Assembly: GCA_016719925.1 (NCBI GenBank)
Contig: JADJYC010000016.1
Location: 9,144 to 73,143, forward strand
DNA: 64,000 bases
Reading direction: 5' to 3'
Source of the DNA: Crocinitomicaceae bacterium
GTDB lineage: Bacteria; Bacteroidota; Bacteroidia; Flavobacteriales_D; Crocinitomicaceae
The notes beneath the pieces were generated by a model, which was given only the letters and a program-made list of their open reading frames with translations, searched no databases and had not been told where the DNA came from. This document shows, in pieces, positions 36,473 through 46,872 of the stretch; within the stretch, counting starts at the first letter, position 1, and each line of letters opens with the position of its first letter. A program made the position numbers and the translations under genes.

Positions 36473-37585
36473 ATGCCTAAATCAAAGAGACTGCATTTTA
36501 AGGATATTGATGCCATGCGTTTTTTTGCGTTTCTGCCGGTTTATGTCTATACCATTCTTTTTTTAACCCGCACTGAAAATGAAGGATTTCATCATGAGCT
36601 AACCATGATATTCAGTTTTATTAAAACATCAAGTCTTGATTTTTTCTTTTTCACTTCCGCTTTTTTACTCACTTCACTTGGATTAAGAGAGTACAAATAC
36701 AACCAGAATTTTTATCTGAAAGGATATCTTCTGCGTAAAATTATTCGGCTAGGACCATTGATTTTAATTGGTCTTGCATTTGTATTTATTGTGCACCCAT
36801 GGATTTTGAAAATTCTTAAACTGAATGCAATTAATGCTCCTGCCTCAACTGGTTTTTTTACTTTTCAGCAATCCTATCTGGATGCCTTTACAAAGGAGCA
36901 ATTTGTTTACATTGCGGTGATCTGGTCAGCCATGACATTTCTTCTTTTCAGTTTACTATGGGGTTTTGTTCTGAAGTTTTTCAAAAAAAGTCTGCCCGGA
37001 ATTTTTATTGGTTTGATGATTGCCGGATTTGCCATGAGAATTCTTACACATTATCTGGAACTCTCAATAGATTTTAATATTCTTGCTTTTGGCATTCCAA
37101 TTGGTTTTGGCGGATTACTTGCTAAATGGGTCAGAGAAGAAAATCCGGTACTGAATAAAATAAAAACAATACCAAAAAAATACGTTACGCCAATTTATAT
37201 TACTGGTATCTGCATCATCACCGGCGGATATGTTATCTCTGAAAATTTTATTCTGGTTGGCCTGATGCCTGCTTTCACCTGCGCTTTTTTTGGATTTCTG
37301 ATTCTGGACCAGACATTTGGAAAAAATGCTCCGGTAAAATTCAGAAACAACAAAGTTTTTTCACATCTGGGAAAAATCAGTTATGGACTACTCGTGTATC
37401 AGTCAATGGTAAATGTTTTGATTGTAATTGGAATTGATTCGCTGGATTTTGAAATCAGCTCAGCTTCTGTAAAAATTGCATTTGCACTAGTTGGATTTGT
37501 ATTCAGCTGGATCATTGCAGATATCAGTTACAATTTCGTTGAAAAACCTTTACACCGGTTGTCCAGAGAATTTAAAAAGGCTTAA
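36473..37585 (+). CDS. Acyltransferase-3 (OafA/NodX-like) membrane protein
   Basis: 370 aa with about ten membrane segments. The N-terminal family pattern KDIDAMRFFAFLPVYVYTIL aligns with the usual R-x-x-A-x-x-V-x-x-x-H block, but the catalytic His position carries a non-His residue. The C-terminus has the typical ISYGLLVYQSMV (normally GxxSYxLYLxH) and DISYNFVEKPLHRLSR motifs. Family members acylate cell-surface sugars or peptides in the inner membrane. The altered residue makes activity uncertain. The stop codon overlaps that of the convergent ABC-F gene. Confidence 0.8.
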   Translation: MPKSKRLHFKDIDAMRFFAFLPVYVYTILFLTRTENEGFHHELTMIFSFIKTSSLDFFFFTSAFLLTSLGLREYKYNQNFYLKGYLLRKIIRLGPLILIGLAFVFIVHPWILKILKLNAINAPASTGFFTFQQSYLDAFTKEQFVYIAVIWSAMTFLLFSLLWGFVLKFFKKSLPGIFIGLMIAGFAMRILTHYLELSIDFNILAFGIPIGFGGLLAKWVREENPVLNKIKTIPKKYVTPIYITGICIITGGYVISENFILVGLMPAFTCAFFGFLILDQTFGKNAPVKFRNNKVFSHLGKISYGLLVYQSMVNVLIVIGIDSLDFEISSASVKIAFALVGFVFSWIIADISYNFVEKPLHRLSREFKKA

Positions 37586-39495
37586 CCCGCAGCATTCATT
37601 AATTCAGTCTGCGCCTGCTCCCAGACATTCATCAATTCTTCAGATTTCTTTTTCAGTGATTCATATTCAGCTGTGATACGGTTATATTTTTCTGTATCAC
37701 TGAAATCTGCTGTTTCAAGTTCGGTCAGTTTTAATTTAAGTTTCTGATCATTTTCTTCAATATCCCGCTCCGTTTTTTTGAGCTGATTTTCAAGTTTTTT
37801 AATCAGACCCTTATCTTCTTTGCGCTTTGACGGATCTTTTTCTCAGATTCTTCCTGCACTGATTTTGTTTGTACAGGTTGTTCATTCATGCTGGCATTAA
37901 TTCTTTCCAGAAATTCATTCAGTCCAAAATAGTGTGTGCGTATCTGAGCATTTTGTATCTCCCAGATTTTTGTACTCAGACCATCCAGAAAATCTCTGTC
38001 GTGAGAAACAAGCAGAATGGTTCCTTCATAACTTGCAAGAGCATCTTTGAGAATTTCCTTGCTGTTCAGATCAAGATGATTGGTAGGCTCATCCATGATC
38101 AGAAAATTGAAATCCTGAAATAATAATTTGCAGATAGCAAGCCTTGTTCTTTCACCTCCTGAAAGTACTTTCACTTTTTTATCAATTTCTTCACCGCTGA
38201 ACAAAAATGCTCCAAGAATATTACGGATATCTTTTCTTTTTTCACCGGTTGCAATATCATCTATCGTCTCAAAAACTGTTTTCTCTCCGTTGAGTTTTTC
38301 AGCCGAGTCCTGGGCAAAATATCCAATTGCAACATTATGCCCGAATTCAATTTTACCATCGTAATTTGTCTCGCCGGTAATCGCTTTTATCAACGTTGAT
38401 TTTCCAACTCCGTTAGGTCCCAGCATGGCTACTTTTTCTCCTCTGCCCAATACCAGATCCATGTCCTTGAAAATAATTTTGTTTCCAAAATTTTATTCAT
38501 CTTCTGAATATCAATCACCATTCTGCCAGATGGATTTGAATTCACAAAATGCAGATTGAATGCTTTTCTTTCTATGTTATCAATTTCAATACGTTCAACT
38601 TTGTCAAGCTTTTTTATCAATGACTGCGCAAAGGATGCTTTATTGGCTTTTGCCCGGTATTTATTAATGAGATCCTCCGTGCGTTTGATTTCTCTGTCCT
38701 GATTTTTCTTTGCCTGCATGGTGCGCTCCATCTCTTCAGCATGTAAAATGAGATATTTCGAGTAATTGCATTTATAATCATACAAGCGCTGATTTGCAAT
38801 TTCGATGGTTCTGTTTGTTACATTATCCAGAAATCGTTTATCGTGTGAAATCAAAATCAAACCTCCCTTAAAATTCTTCAGATAATTTTCAAGCCATTGA
38901 ATGGATACAATGTCAAGGTGATTGGTAGGTTCATCTATCAGCAGCACATCCGGATTATTTACCAGAAGCTTTGCAAGTTCAATACGCATTTGCCAGCCAC
39001 CACTAAAACTGCTGATGAGATTATCAAATTCTTCCGGCTTGAAACCCAAACCTTTTAAAACATGTTCAATCCGTTCAGCAAAATGATATGCGTCAAGTAC
39101 GGTTAAGCGGTCATTCAGATGTGTAATTTCATCAACCAGCTCACCATATTCAACCGATTCATAATCTGTACGTGAAATCAACTCATGGTTGACAAATTCC
39201 AGACGGTTTTTTAATTCTGTTATTTCACTGTTGGATTTTTCAATGTATTCTCTTGCGGTAAAGTTTTTTTCAATTTCGATATCCTGTGTCAGAAAACCTA
39301 TACGGATATTTTTTTCACGGATTACTTTTCCTTCAGTTGGAGTTATATCTCCGTTAATCAGTTTTAGTAAAGTAGATTTACCTACACCGTTTTTTCCGGT
39401 CAGTCCTATTTTATCTCCCTGTCAAGAAACATGGAAATATTTTTGTACAGGAATCCCTGTGTCAGATAATAGGATAACTCAGCTATTCGAACCAT
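37582..39495 (-). CDS. ABC-F family ATPase with three frame breaks
   Basis: About 640 aa reconstructed. Two ABC domains: the first with GLTGKNGVGKSTLL, SSFSGGWQMRIELAKLL and LLIDEPTNHLD; the second with AMLGPNGVGKSTLIKAI, LSGGERTRLAICKLL and LIMDEPTNHLDLNSKE. A linker rich in Lys/Arg lies between, and a C-terminal coiled coil (KKLENQLKKTERDIEENDQK) closes it. There are no membrane segments, so it is a soluble ribosome-associated type. Breaks lie near 39418 (G run one short), 38478 (A run one short) and 37839 (A run one short); each is repaired by one base. The gene is usually conserved, so sequencing error is the best explanation. Confidence 0.88.
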
Positions 39496-39520
39496 GCTGC
39501 AAAGTTAATCAGTAAAAAAT

Positions 39521-39554
39521 AAAAAAGGGCTGACATTCATCGCCAACCCTTTTT
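39521..39554 (-). terminator. Terminator after the second gldM
   Basis: AAAAAGGGTTG...CAGCCCTTTTTT on the minus strand, 13 bp after the stop at 39567. Confidence 0.75.
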
Positions 39555-39566
39555 GTGCAAAGTGAA

Positions 39567-41282
39567 TTATGCCCTCACTTTAAAACTCAATGTTTCAATT
39601 TTGGTAATTCCGGCTTTATCTCTGTACTTTACCTCTATCACCACAGATTTTCCGGCAGATTGCGCCATTAGTGTTTTTGCGCGCTGATCAAGATCTCCGT
39701 TAGAACTGATTGTACCTTGTCCGGGTAACTCACCAACTCTCAATGTACCATCAATAATCGCATAAGTAACATTTGTTAAAGGGATTGAGGGATCAAGACC
39801 AACTCTGATTTTAGTAGTATTTCTGGCTTCAGTAAGAGTCATCGTACCGCCGTTTTCTACACTTCCAAAATAAAGTGTTGCCCCGGGAAGAGGTTTACAA
39901 TTGAAATTAAACTGACCTAAACTGACTGAACTACCATCATCTTTAATTCCCTGAATTCCTATGGATGCGCTTCGGGTACCCCTTGAAACATCCACAAAAT
40001 ATTTACCATTTCCGTTGGAGCGAAGTGAACAATTAGTTGCGCTGAGCTTTATTTTATCAGCCGGATATCCGGAAGCTGCACTTTCTATTACGTTATCATA
40101 TCCCCAGTAAAGTACGCGCATTTCAGGTTGAGCAATTACACCCATTGGCTGACCAACGGTATATGAAAACTCCCAGGGCTTCCAGGTCATTTCTCCCCGT
40201 TCACGAATTCCAATTTCTCCTTTTACGCGATGCTGTCCTGGTTGCAAACCGTCCAGCGAAATTCCTCCTTTTGTTTCCTTCCAGTTGTTTCTGTTTGCAG
40301 AATCTGCATCAATTCCATAGCGTATTGTTGCAACTTCATTTGAATCAAATGCAGCAATCATCACTCTCAGATTCAATGAATCACCTTGATTGATATATCC
40401 GGACGCTGCATAAGGCATAGGTTCAATTTTATTAAAGACAAAAGGAATCACATCAATTTTTGATAACATATATTCTGCTGATAATACCTGCGCATTTTTT
40501 ATATCCAGTTTGAGAGATGTAAACATGGCTGCAGCGGCAACAATCGGCGCATGATCAAAAGTTGCAGACACCCATGGTAATTCTGTTTCTTCACCAAGTG
40601 AGTAAAGTCTTTCTGGCAAAGTAAGCGACTTGTATAAACGGGAAATTGTGGTTGTATCCTTAGGATTTGCCGTTATTAATGCAGACGATAATTCAGCAGG
40701 ATTTTCAGGGGCTTTAAAAATCCATTTTTTATTTCCGTCAGAATAATTAGCAAGCAGTTCACTTATCTGATTTCTGTACGCATGAATTTTCTCAACCAGT
40801 TGCTTACCGCGATCATTTGGATTTTCTGGATTCCCTCCAACAAACATGTTGGTTGGAATATCATAGTTATCCATATTCTGAATTCCCTGTAGTGATTTTA
40901 ATTTGATGATATTTCCTTCTGCATCTACTTGCTCAACCCAATCGGTTCCTTCAGCTTCTTTAATCATATCATTGCACTCTGATAATAGAAAACCGACAAT
41001 TTCTGCGCTTGATTTTTTTAGTGCCAGTGCATTTGAATTCCAGAAATTATAGTTTGTGAGATCTCTGTTTTCTGCGCGTAATGTTGCTCCTTTCTGATCG
41101 AGTCTGGCATATGTAGACTGGAGCTGCTCATCAATACTGGCTGAACTCCTGTCAATTTTATCATTGATCGTTATAAATGCCGCAACAATTTGTTTTGAGA
41201 CATTAAGTGCCAGCAAAGCCGTTAACACAAGATACATCATCCCGATCATCTTCTGTCTTGGTGTTTCTTTTCCTCCTGCCAT
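39567..41282 (-). CDS. gldM: Second GldM paralogue
   Basis: 571 aa, same layout as the GldM at 44176. The first 36 residues are nearly identical (AGGKETPRQKMIGMMYLVLT is shared), containing the single transmembrane helix that enters the GldL ring. The long periplasmic part keeps the recognisable blocks FDHAPIVAAAAMFTSLKLDI, YINQGDSLNLRVMIAAFDS, and QPEMRVLYWGYDNVIESAASGYP. GldM couples the inner membrane motor to the outer membrane GldK/GldN ring in T9SS and gliding. It follows gldN but is separated by a terminator, so it may be transcribed separately. Overall divergence from GldM suggests specialisation rather than a recent copy. Confidence 0.9.
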   Translation of the reverse strand: MAGGKETPRQKMIGMMYLVLTALLALNVSKQIVAAFITINDKIDRSSASIDEQLQSTYARLDQKGATLRAENRDLTNYNFWNSNALALKKSSAEIVGFLLSECNDMIKEAEGTDWVEQVDAEGNIIKLKSLQGIQNMDNYDIPTNMFVGGNPENPNDRGKQLVEKIHAYRNQISELLANYSDGNKKWIFKAPENPAELSSALITANPKDTTTISRLYKSLTLPERLYSLGEETELPWVSATFDHAPIVAAAAMFTSLKLDIKNAQVLSAEYMLSKIDVIPFVFNKIEPMPYAASGYINQGDSLNLRVMIAAFDSNEVATIRYGIDADSANRNNWKETKGGISLDGLQPGQHRVKGEIGIRERGEMTWKPWEFSYTVGQPMGVIAQPEMRVLYWGYDNVIESAASGYPADKIKLSATNCSLRSNGNGKYFVDVSRGTRSASIGIQGIKDDGSSVSLGQFNFNCKPLPGATLYFGSVENGGTMTLTEARNTTKIRVGLDPSIPLTNVTYAIIDGTLRVGELPGQGTISSNGDLDQRAKTLMAQSAGKSVVIEVKYRDKAGITKIETLSFKVRA

Positions 41283-41340
41283 AGTTTTTAGGTTTTAGTT
41301 TATACCTGAAAAATTCAGCAACAAAAAAAAGTAACAAAAA

Positions 41341-41371
41341 AAAAGAGCCGTCTCAAATGGACGGCTCTTTT
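41341..41371 (-). terminator. Terminator between gldN and the second gldM
   Basis: AAAAGAGCCGTC-tcaaat-GGACGGCTCTTTT, a strong 12-bp stem with T/A runs, 16 bp after the gldN stop. Confidence 0.85.
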
Positions 41372-41386
41372 GATCAAATCAAATTT

Positions 41387-42413
41387 TTAGAAATTCCACA
41401 AATCATGTTCAAACGTGAATATTTCATCTTTAATTCTTTCTGACTCAAGAAGTGCATCAACTCCTGCTTTATAAGAGTCAATTTCTCTGTCATAGATATT
41501 TGAAGTTTTCACAATGTAACTCTGGAACATTCTTTTCCAGAATAAATCATCGAATGACATTCTCTGTGCATCGTTATCCTTGTTCTGAACAAAGAAGTTC
41601 TGGAACACATAACGGCACTCAGGGAAATACAACCAGAACAATTCATTGAATCCGATAATATTTCCGGTATCATCTTTTTTGTAAGTCACAGGACAAATTC
41701 CGATAATTCTTACATCAAGGACTGATCTTTCTTTATCAAAAAACCAATCTTCTTTCAAACGATACTGAACGATATTTTGTGACAAATACCAGTTGTAATC
41801 ACGGGGGAAATAAACGATGTTACCAGCAGCATCCATTGAATCCTCATCGGGGTAAAGCTGACTTTTTTACGGCCACCAATCCACCTGAACGGTCAGTTTC
41901 TCCAAAATAGCCTTCTTTTAAAAATCCTGCGAAAACAGAATCAGTATAGAAGTTACCACCAGGTCCCATTCCGTATTTTTCAGGACTCAACGGGTACTTG
42001 AACAAATCTCCGTCTTTCCAGTCATACCAGTCAGGATCAAACGGCGAATAAGCTGTAAGATCTCCGGTAAATACATGGTAACGGATTATTGTCCACAAAC
42101 TCCATCTTGTTGGATTTCTTTTCCACACATAGGTATTCGGATTAACATCGGGACGGATATCATCCAGCGGATAATACAAAGGGTGATTGAATTTTTCTCT
42201 CAGGTCAATCACACGCCAAACACGTTTTGACCAGGCAACATCCGCTTCACGAACGTATTCGTAAGGCACAACCTTTTTAGTTGGTATATGCTCCTGAACA
42301 TAAACTCCATCCAAAACACCAGGCGCAGGGTTCGCAATCGGACCTCTGATATCCTGTGTTCTTCCCACTACACATAGTGTCAACACCATTAAAGAAAAAA
42401 TCACCTTTTTCAT
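41387..42413 (-). CDS. gldN: Gliding motility/T9SS protein GldN, one frame break
   Basis: About 342 aa reconstructed. Signal peptide (KKVIFSLMVLTLCVVG), then the GldN family core: VYVQEHIPTKKVVPYEYVRE, ADVAWSKRVWRVIDLREKFN and, in the second part, VLDVRIIGICPVTYKKDDTG and FWLYFPECRYVFQNFFVQN. GldN forms a periplasmic ring with the lipoprotein GldK under the outer membrane. An A run at 41863-41868 is one base too long; removing one A joins GLVAVKSQLYPDEDSMDAAG. It lies 20 bp after gldM. Confidence 0.9.
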
Positions 42414-42433
42414 ATCGCTACTTTTTATTTCAC

Positions 42434-44176
42434 CTACTTCACTTTACAAGTCATAGTTCCAATACGACCAACGCCGTCCGGACCTTTGTAATTAACTTCA
42501 AAAATTATTGTTTTACCTTTTGACTGGTTAATCAGACCTGTTGCCTTGCTATCAAGTGTTCCTCCCGATCCGATTTTACCTTCACCAGGTATACCTGAAA
42601 CGTAAACACTTCCTCCGGTTACAGTATATGTAACAGATTGAAGCGGACTTGAAGGGTCAATTGATACGGAAACCTTGTTTGTTCCGCGTGCTGCAGTGTA
42701 TTGAATAGACTCACCAGATTTAACACCGGCGAATTTAATTTCAGCAGGTGGCATTGGTTTACATACAAAGTCAAACTTTCCAAGACTTACAGAAGTACCA
42801 TCATCTTTTTTAGCGCTTACGCTGATACTTGCAGTACGGGTTCCGCGGTCAACTTTAGCGATATAAGCACCATTTCCTTTTGAAGAAAGGCTTACACCAC
42901 TTCCAGAAAGTGTCACTGAACTTGGATCATATCCTGAAGCTGTTCCTTCTACTTTGTTATCATAACCCCAGTATAGTACCCGCAATTCAGGCTGTGCAAC
43001 TACACCCATAGGCTGACCAACAGTATAAGTAAACTCCCATGGTTTCCAACTCAATTCTCCTTTTTCTTTAACACCAATCTGACCTTTTACTTTATGCATT
43101 CCTGGTGAATCACCATACAAACCAATCTTTCCTGAAATTTCTTTCCAGTTAGCTTCGTTTGCAGTATCTCCATCGATACCATATTTAATTTTTGAAACCT
43201 CATTTGAGTCATAAGCCGCAATCATTACACTCAGGTCAAGTGAATCACCCTGATTGATATAACCAGTGCGGGCAAATGCAAGTGGTTCAATTTTGTTAAA
43301 GTTGAACACCGGAGCCTCTACTTTACCAAGCATATATTCAGTAGCCATTGACTCAGCATTTTTTAGTTTTAATGACGTAAACATTGCAGCAGCAGCAACT
43401 ATTGGTGCGTGGTCAAAGATTACAGATGGCCAAGGCATATCTGCAGCTCCGTCCTCATGAGCATGAAGTTTTTCTGGTAATGTCAAAGCCTTATAAAACT
43501 GTGCAATCTTAGCTGTATCAGCAGGATTACAAGTTTTCAATGCTTCAGCTAAACCAGTTTCATCAGCTGGTGGCGTGAATGTCCAGTTTTTATCTTTCCC
43601 CTGAGTATAAGTAGCCATCATTACAGCTATTTTATCACGGTACTCATGAACTTTCAAACGGATATCCAAACCTCTCTGAACCGGACTATTAGGATTACCA
43701 CCCACAAACATGTTGGTAGGAATGTCATAATTATCCATACCATTAATTTCCATCAATGGTCTCAGTTTAGTTACAACTTCAGCTTTTGTTCCTTTTGAAT
43801 CCACAGCTTCACCTTTACCATCTTCCGCTATCCAATCTTTCCCCTCAGAGGTTTTTATCATCTCATTACACTCGGTAAGAAGATAACTAACCAAAACTGC
43901 AGTTTCATATTTCAAATCGGTTGCTTTGCCCTGCCACAATTCAAGAAGTTTCATATCTCCTTTTGTAGCCTGCAATGCAGCACGTTTTTTGTCGAACTCA
44001 GCATGCGTATCCTCATTTTTATTGTTAATGATGGTAGCGGATGCATCGAGTTTATCATTCAGCGTAACGAAAGCAGCGACAATCTGCTTTGATACGTTAA
44101 GAGCCAAAAGAGCGGTGAGTACAAGGTACATCATACCGATCATCTTCTGCCTAGGGGTTTCTTTTCCTCCTGCCAT
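42434..44176 (-). CDS. gldM: Gliding motility/T9SS motor protein GldM
   Basis: 580 aa. Single N-terminal transmembrane helix (IGMMYLVLTALLALNVSKQI) and a large periplasmic region built from successive beta domains. GldM rods rotate with the GldL5M2 motor driven by the proton gradient and transmit force to the GldKN ring, supporting protein secretion and gliding. It lies between gldL (66 bp upstream) and gldN (20 bp downstream). Intact. Confidence 0.95.
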   Translation of the reverse strand: MAGGKETPRQKMIGMMYLVLTALLALNVSKQIVAAFVTLNDKLDASATIINNKNEDTHAEFDKKRAALQATKGDMKLLELWQGKATDLKYETAVLVSYLLTECNEMIKTSEGKDWIAEDGKGEAVDSKGTKAEVVTKLRPLMEINGMDNYDIPTNMFVGGNPNSPVQRGLDIRLKVHEYRDKIAVMMATYTQGKDKNWTFTPPADETGLAEALKTCNPADTAKIAQFYKALTLPEKLHAHEDGAADMPWPSVIFDHAPIVAAAAMFTSLKLKNAESMATEYMLGKVEAPVFNFNKIEPLAFARTGYINQGDSLDLSVMIAAYDSNEVSKIKYGIDGDTANEANWKEISGKIGLYGDSPGMHKVKGQIGVKEKGELSWKPWEFTYTVGQPMGVVAQPELRVLYWGYDNKVEGTASGYDPSSVTLSGSGVSLSSKGNGAYIAKVDRGTRTASISVSAKKDDGTSVSLGKFDFVCKPMPPAEIKFAGVKSGESIQYTAARGTNKVSVSIDPSSPLQSVTYTVTGGSVYVSGIPGEGKIGSGGTLDSKATGLINQSKGKTIIFEVNYKGPDGVGRIGTMTCKVK

Positions 44177-44241
44177 GATTATTTAAGTTTTATTTTAGTT
44201 AGACAACTAATTAATACCTCTTTAATAGAAAGTAACAAATA

Positions 44242-45078
44242 CTATCTAGTAATAGTCATAGCCTTAAGCATATTGCCATAAATCTGATTGAGATCAGTCA
44301 GGTTACGAGACAACATAGCCATGTTATCTTTGTAGATCTTAGTATCCTGAATTGAAGCATTCAGATTCTCCATCATTTCAACTACACCAGCCTGGAATTT
44401 CTCAGTAGACTCCAGATGAGCAGCTGAACCTTTCAATTGTAATTCATATACATTGTTAAGTGCAGCAAGATTTGTTGAAACTTTCTGAAGCTGCTCTCCG
44501 AAAGAGGCGCCTTCTTCAGTTGATGAAGTAAGTCCTAATAATGATTCTGAAGCTTTTTCATAAGTTTCAGACAGATTTTTAACTTGTTTAGAGGCGCCTT
44601 CAAGACTTGCTACATAAGAATCAGTAGCAGCAGCAGCACCAGAAACAGCTTTAAGACCTTCAGCATTGTCACTTAACGTGCGAATACCATCTCCTAATCT
44701 GTTCAGCAACTCTGCATCAATTTTAGCTTCTTCCAAAAGGCTGTCAAATTTCTCAGTAATTCCGGTAACAGAACCACCTCCGCCACCTCCGTGACCACCT
44801 GAAGCACCTTTTTCGTCAATATAAGCATGCAAATCGAATTCTTCATCATGAGCTAAAGCAAGCTCAGGATAAACAAGTTCCCATTTTGGATCTTCATGTA
44901 ACGGCTCAAATGCCGAGAAGAAGAAGATTACTGCCTCTGTACTCAATCCCCCTACAAGCATCGCTCCCGCACCTGGCCAGTGCATGATTTTAAACATCGC
45001 ACCAACGATTACAACTGCTGCACCAATACCGTACAGCTTTGCCATAAATAATTTCCATTTTTTGGTTCCTGGTCTCAT
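44242..45078 (-). CDS. gldL: Gliding motility/T9SS motor protein GldL
   Basis: 278 aa. Two N-terminal transmembrane helices (LYGIGAAVVIVGAMFKIMHW and GAMLVGGLSTEAVIFFFSAF); the Glu in STEAV lies in TM2 where the motor's proton-path residue is expected. A Gly-rich stretch near residue 100 and a long cytoplasmic coiled coil follow. Forms the pentameric stator around the GldM dimer. Intact. Confidence 0.95.
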   Translation of the reverse strand: MRPGTKKWKLFMAKLYGIGAAVVIVGAMFKIMHWPGAGAMLVGGLSTEAVIFFFSAFEPLHEDPKWELVYPELALAHDEEFDLHAYIDEKGASGGHGGGGGGSVTGITEKFDSLLEEAKIDAELLNRLGDGIRTLSDNAEGLKAVSGAAAATDSYVASLEGASKQVKNLSETYEKASESLLGLTSSTEEGASFGEQLQKVSTNLAALNNVYELQLKGSAAHLESTEKFQAGVVEMMENLNASIQDTKIYKDNMAMLSRNLTDLNQIYGNMLKAMTITR

Positions 45079-45133
45079 AGTTTCCTTGCTTTATTAGTTA
45101 AACATTTATTTATTTGGTTTATAATTTACACTG

Positions 45134-46765
45134 TTAACGCAACTCGATATCTGATCTCAACTCCTCACCGCCTTCACGTGAGAAATCTCTACCACCACGA
45201 CCGATATGAGTCTGAACGCATCTGAATCCGATGTATGATTTCGATGTATCCTGATATTCATAAGTTCTTGAACTTGTTTGCAGATAGAATCCAATATCTT
45301 TCCATGATCCGCCACGAATAACTTTACGTTTCATTGAAGGTGGATCCCAGTCCATTGCATAATAACGATACTCAGGGCTCAAGTCATGTGAAAACTCATA
45401 AACTGACTCATCATAAGCAGTTTCTGTCCATTCTGCAACGTTTCCTGCCATACAATACAATCCATAACCATTCGGGTTGTAAGAATAAGCTTTCACAGGA
45501 TAAAATCCTCCGTCATCAAAATATCTACCACGCATTGGTTTAAAGTTTCCAAGCATACATCCGGCAGAGTTACGAATATATGGTCCTCCCCAAGGGTAAG
45601 GGCTATCTTTCAGATCACCACGAGCACCATATTCCCACTCACCTTCAGTTGGTAAACGGAAATCCTGTACCCACAAAGCTCCCATTGCTTCTAACCAGTT
45701 ATTCAGTTTTTGAGTTCTCCATACACAGAATGCACGAGCCTGAACCCAGGTAATTCCAATAACCGGGTAGTTATCATATGCCGGATGCCAGAAATACATG
45801 TTTGTCATCGGATCATTGAACGAGTATGTGAAGTCACGAACCCAGCACAATGTATCAGGATATACATTTATTTCTTCCTGAATAATAAATCTGCTTCTGT
45901 CCTCATGGGAACGGATGGCGTTGTTCTGTCCTTTTTTATTGAAATATCCCTGATCCAAATCTTGTCCAACGGGCTCACCTGTAAACGGATGTTCAGGATT
46001 TTTAAGATCACGGTGCTGAGGATCCAGATTTGGATTTGTATAGTTACCCTGATTGTCATAACCATTTCTTACAATATTCGGACGACCTTTTTTCGCTGCT
46101 TCCACCAAATCAATCCAGTAATATCTGAAATTCAATTTTCTTACATCTAGCTCACGACGTTTATACCATCTTTCGTTAGGACGCAGATACATATCAGAAA
46201 TAAGCGGAATAATCTGCTCATCTTTAATTCCTCTCATTCTCCATGACAACGGGAAAAGCTGACGCATTTGCTGCTCACTTAAACCAGAAGAAGAATAAGG
46301 ATCGTTTGGATCAAATGATACCCAAGCCTGTTGAGTTTCATCATAATAGATGTCAGGATAATTTAACATGTCTCCCAATATGCCAGGCTCTAAAGTAGGC
46401 TGTATATTGTTCCCCATATTGTTTGTCCAGCTTGCATTTGGCGCATTTGCATACACTTTCTCAAGCATAATTGAATCCTTTACCCAGAATACAAATTCAC
46501 GATACTCGTTGTTTGTAATCTCGGTCTGATCCATATAGAGTGCATGGATAGAAACCACTTTTGAACGTGCCTGATGCAGAAAAGGAACATCCTGATCTCC
46601 ATTACCCATGGTGTAAGAACCAGAAGGAATGTAAACCATTCCAAGCGGAATCTCAGGGTAAAAGGCTCTTCTCCCCTGCACACCGGTCAGGTGACCAGTC
46701 CCGGAATCACAAGCAGTAAATACTGCTGCTATTCCCACAACTACCAAAAACAATATTTTTTTCAT
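45134..46765 (-). CDS. gldK: Gliding motility/T9SS lipoprotein GldK
   Basis: 543 aa from the ATG at 46765, chosen because the lipoprotein signal KKILFLVVVGIAAVFTACDS begins there; the open frame extends to 46789. The body is a formylglycine-generating-enzyme-like (sulfatase-modifying factor) fold: IPLGMVYIPSGSYTMGN, RLPTEGEWEYGARG, YGLYCMAGNVAEWTE and RKVIRGGSWKD. GldK is the outer membrane lipoprotein half of the GldKN ring. First gene of gldKLMN. Confidence 0.95.
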   Translation of the reverse strand: MKKILFLVVVGIAAVFTACDSGTGHLTGVQGRRAFYPEIPLGMVYIPSGSYTMGNGDQDVPFLHQARSKVVSIHALYMDQTEITNNEYREFVFWVKDSIMLEKVYANAPNASWTNNMGNNIQPTLEPGILGDMLNYPDIYYDETQQAWVSFDPNDPYSSSGLSEQQMRQLFPLSWRMRGIKDEQIIPLISDMYLRPNERWYKRRELDVRKLNFRYYWIDLVEAAKKGRPNIVRNGYDNQGNYTNPNLDPQHRDLKNPEHPFTGEPVGQDLDQGYFNKKGQNNAIRSHEDRSRFIIQEEINVYPDTLCWVRDFTYSFNDPMTNMYFWHPAYDNYPVIGITWVQARAFCVWRTQKLNNWLEAMGALWVQDFRLPTEGEWEYGARGDLKDSPYPWGGPYIRNSAGCMLGNFKPMRGRYFDDGGFYPVKAYSYNPNGYGLYCMAGNVAEWTETAYDESVYEFSHDLSPEYRYYAMDWDPPSMKRKVIRGGSWKDIGFYLQTSSRTYEYQDTSKSYIGFRCVQTHIGRGGRDFSREGGEELRSDIELR

Positions 46766-46872
46766 GCTACCTTGTTTTTTTACTACCAATCTTAATTTAC
46801 GACTATCAGGATTTCAGGTTTAGGTTTCTTTTTAACGCTGTCAGGCAATTTTGGTTACAAAATATTTTACTG

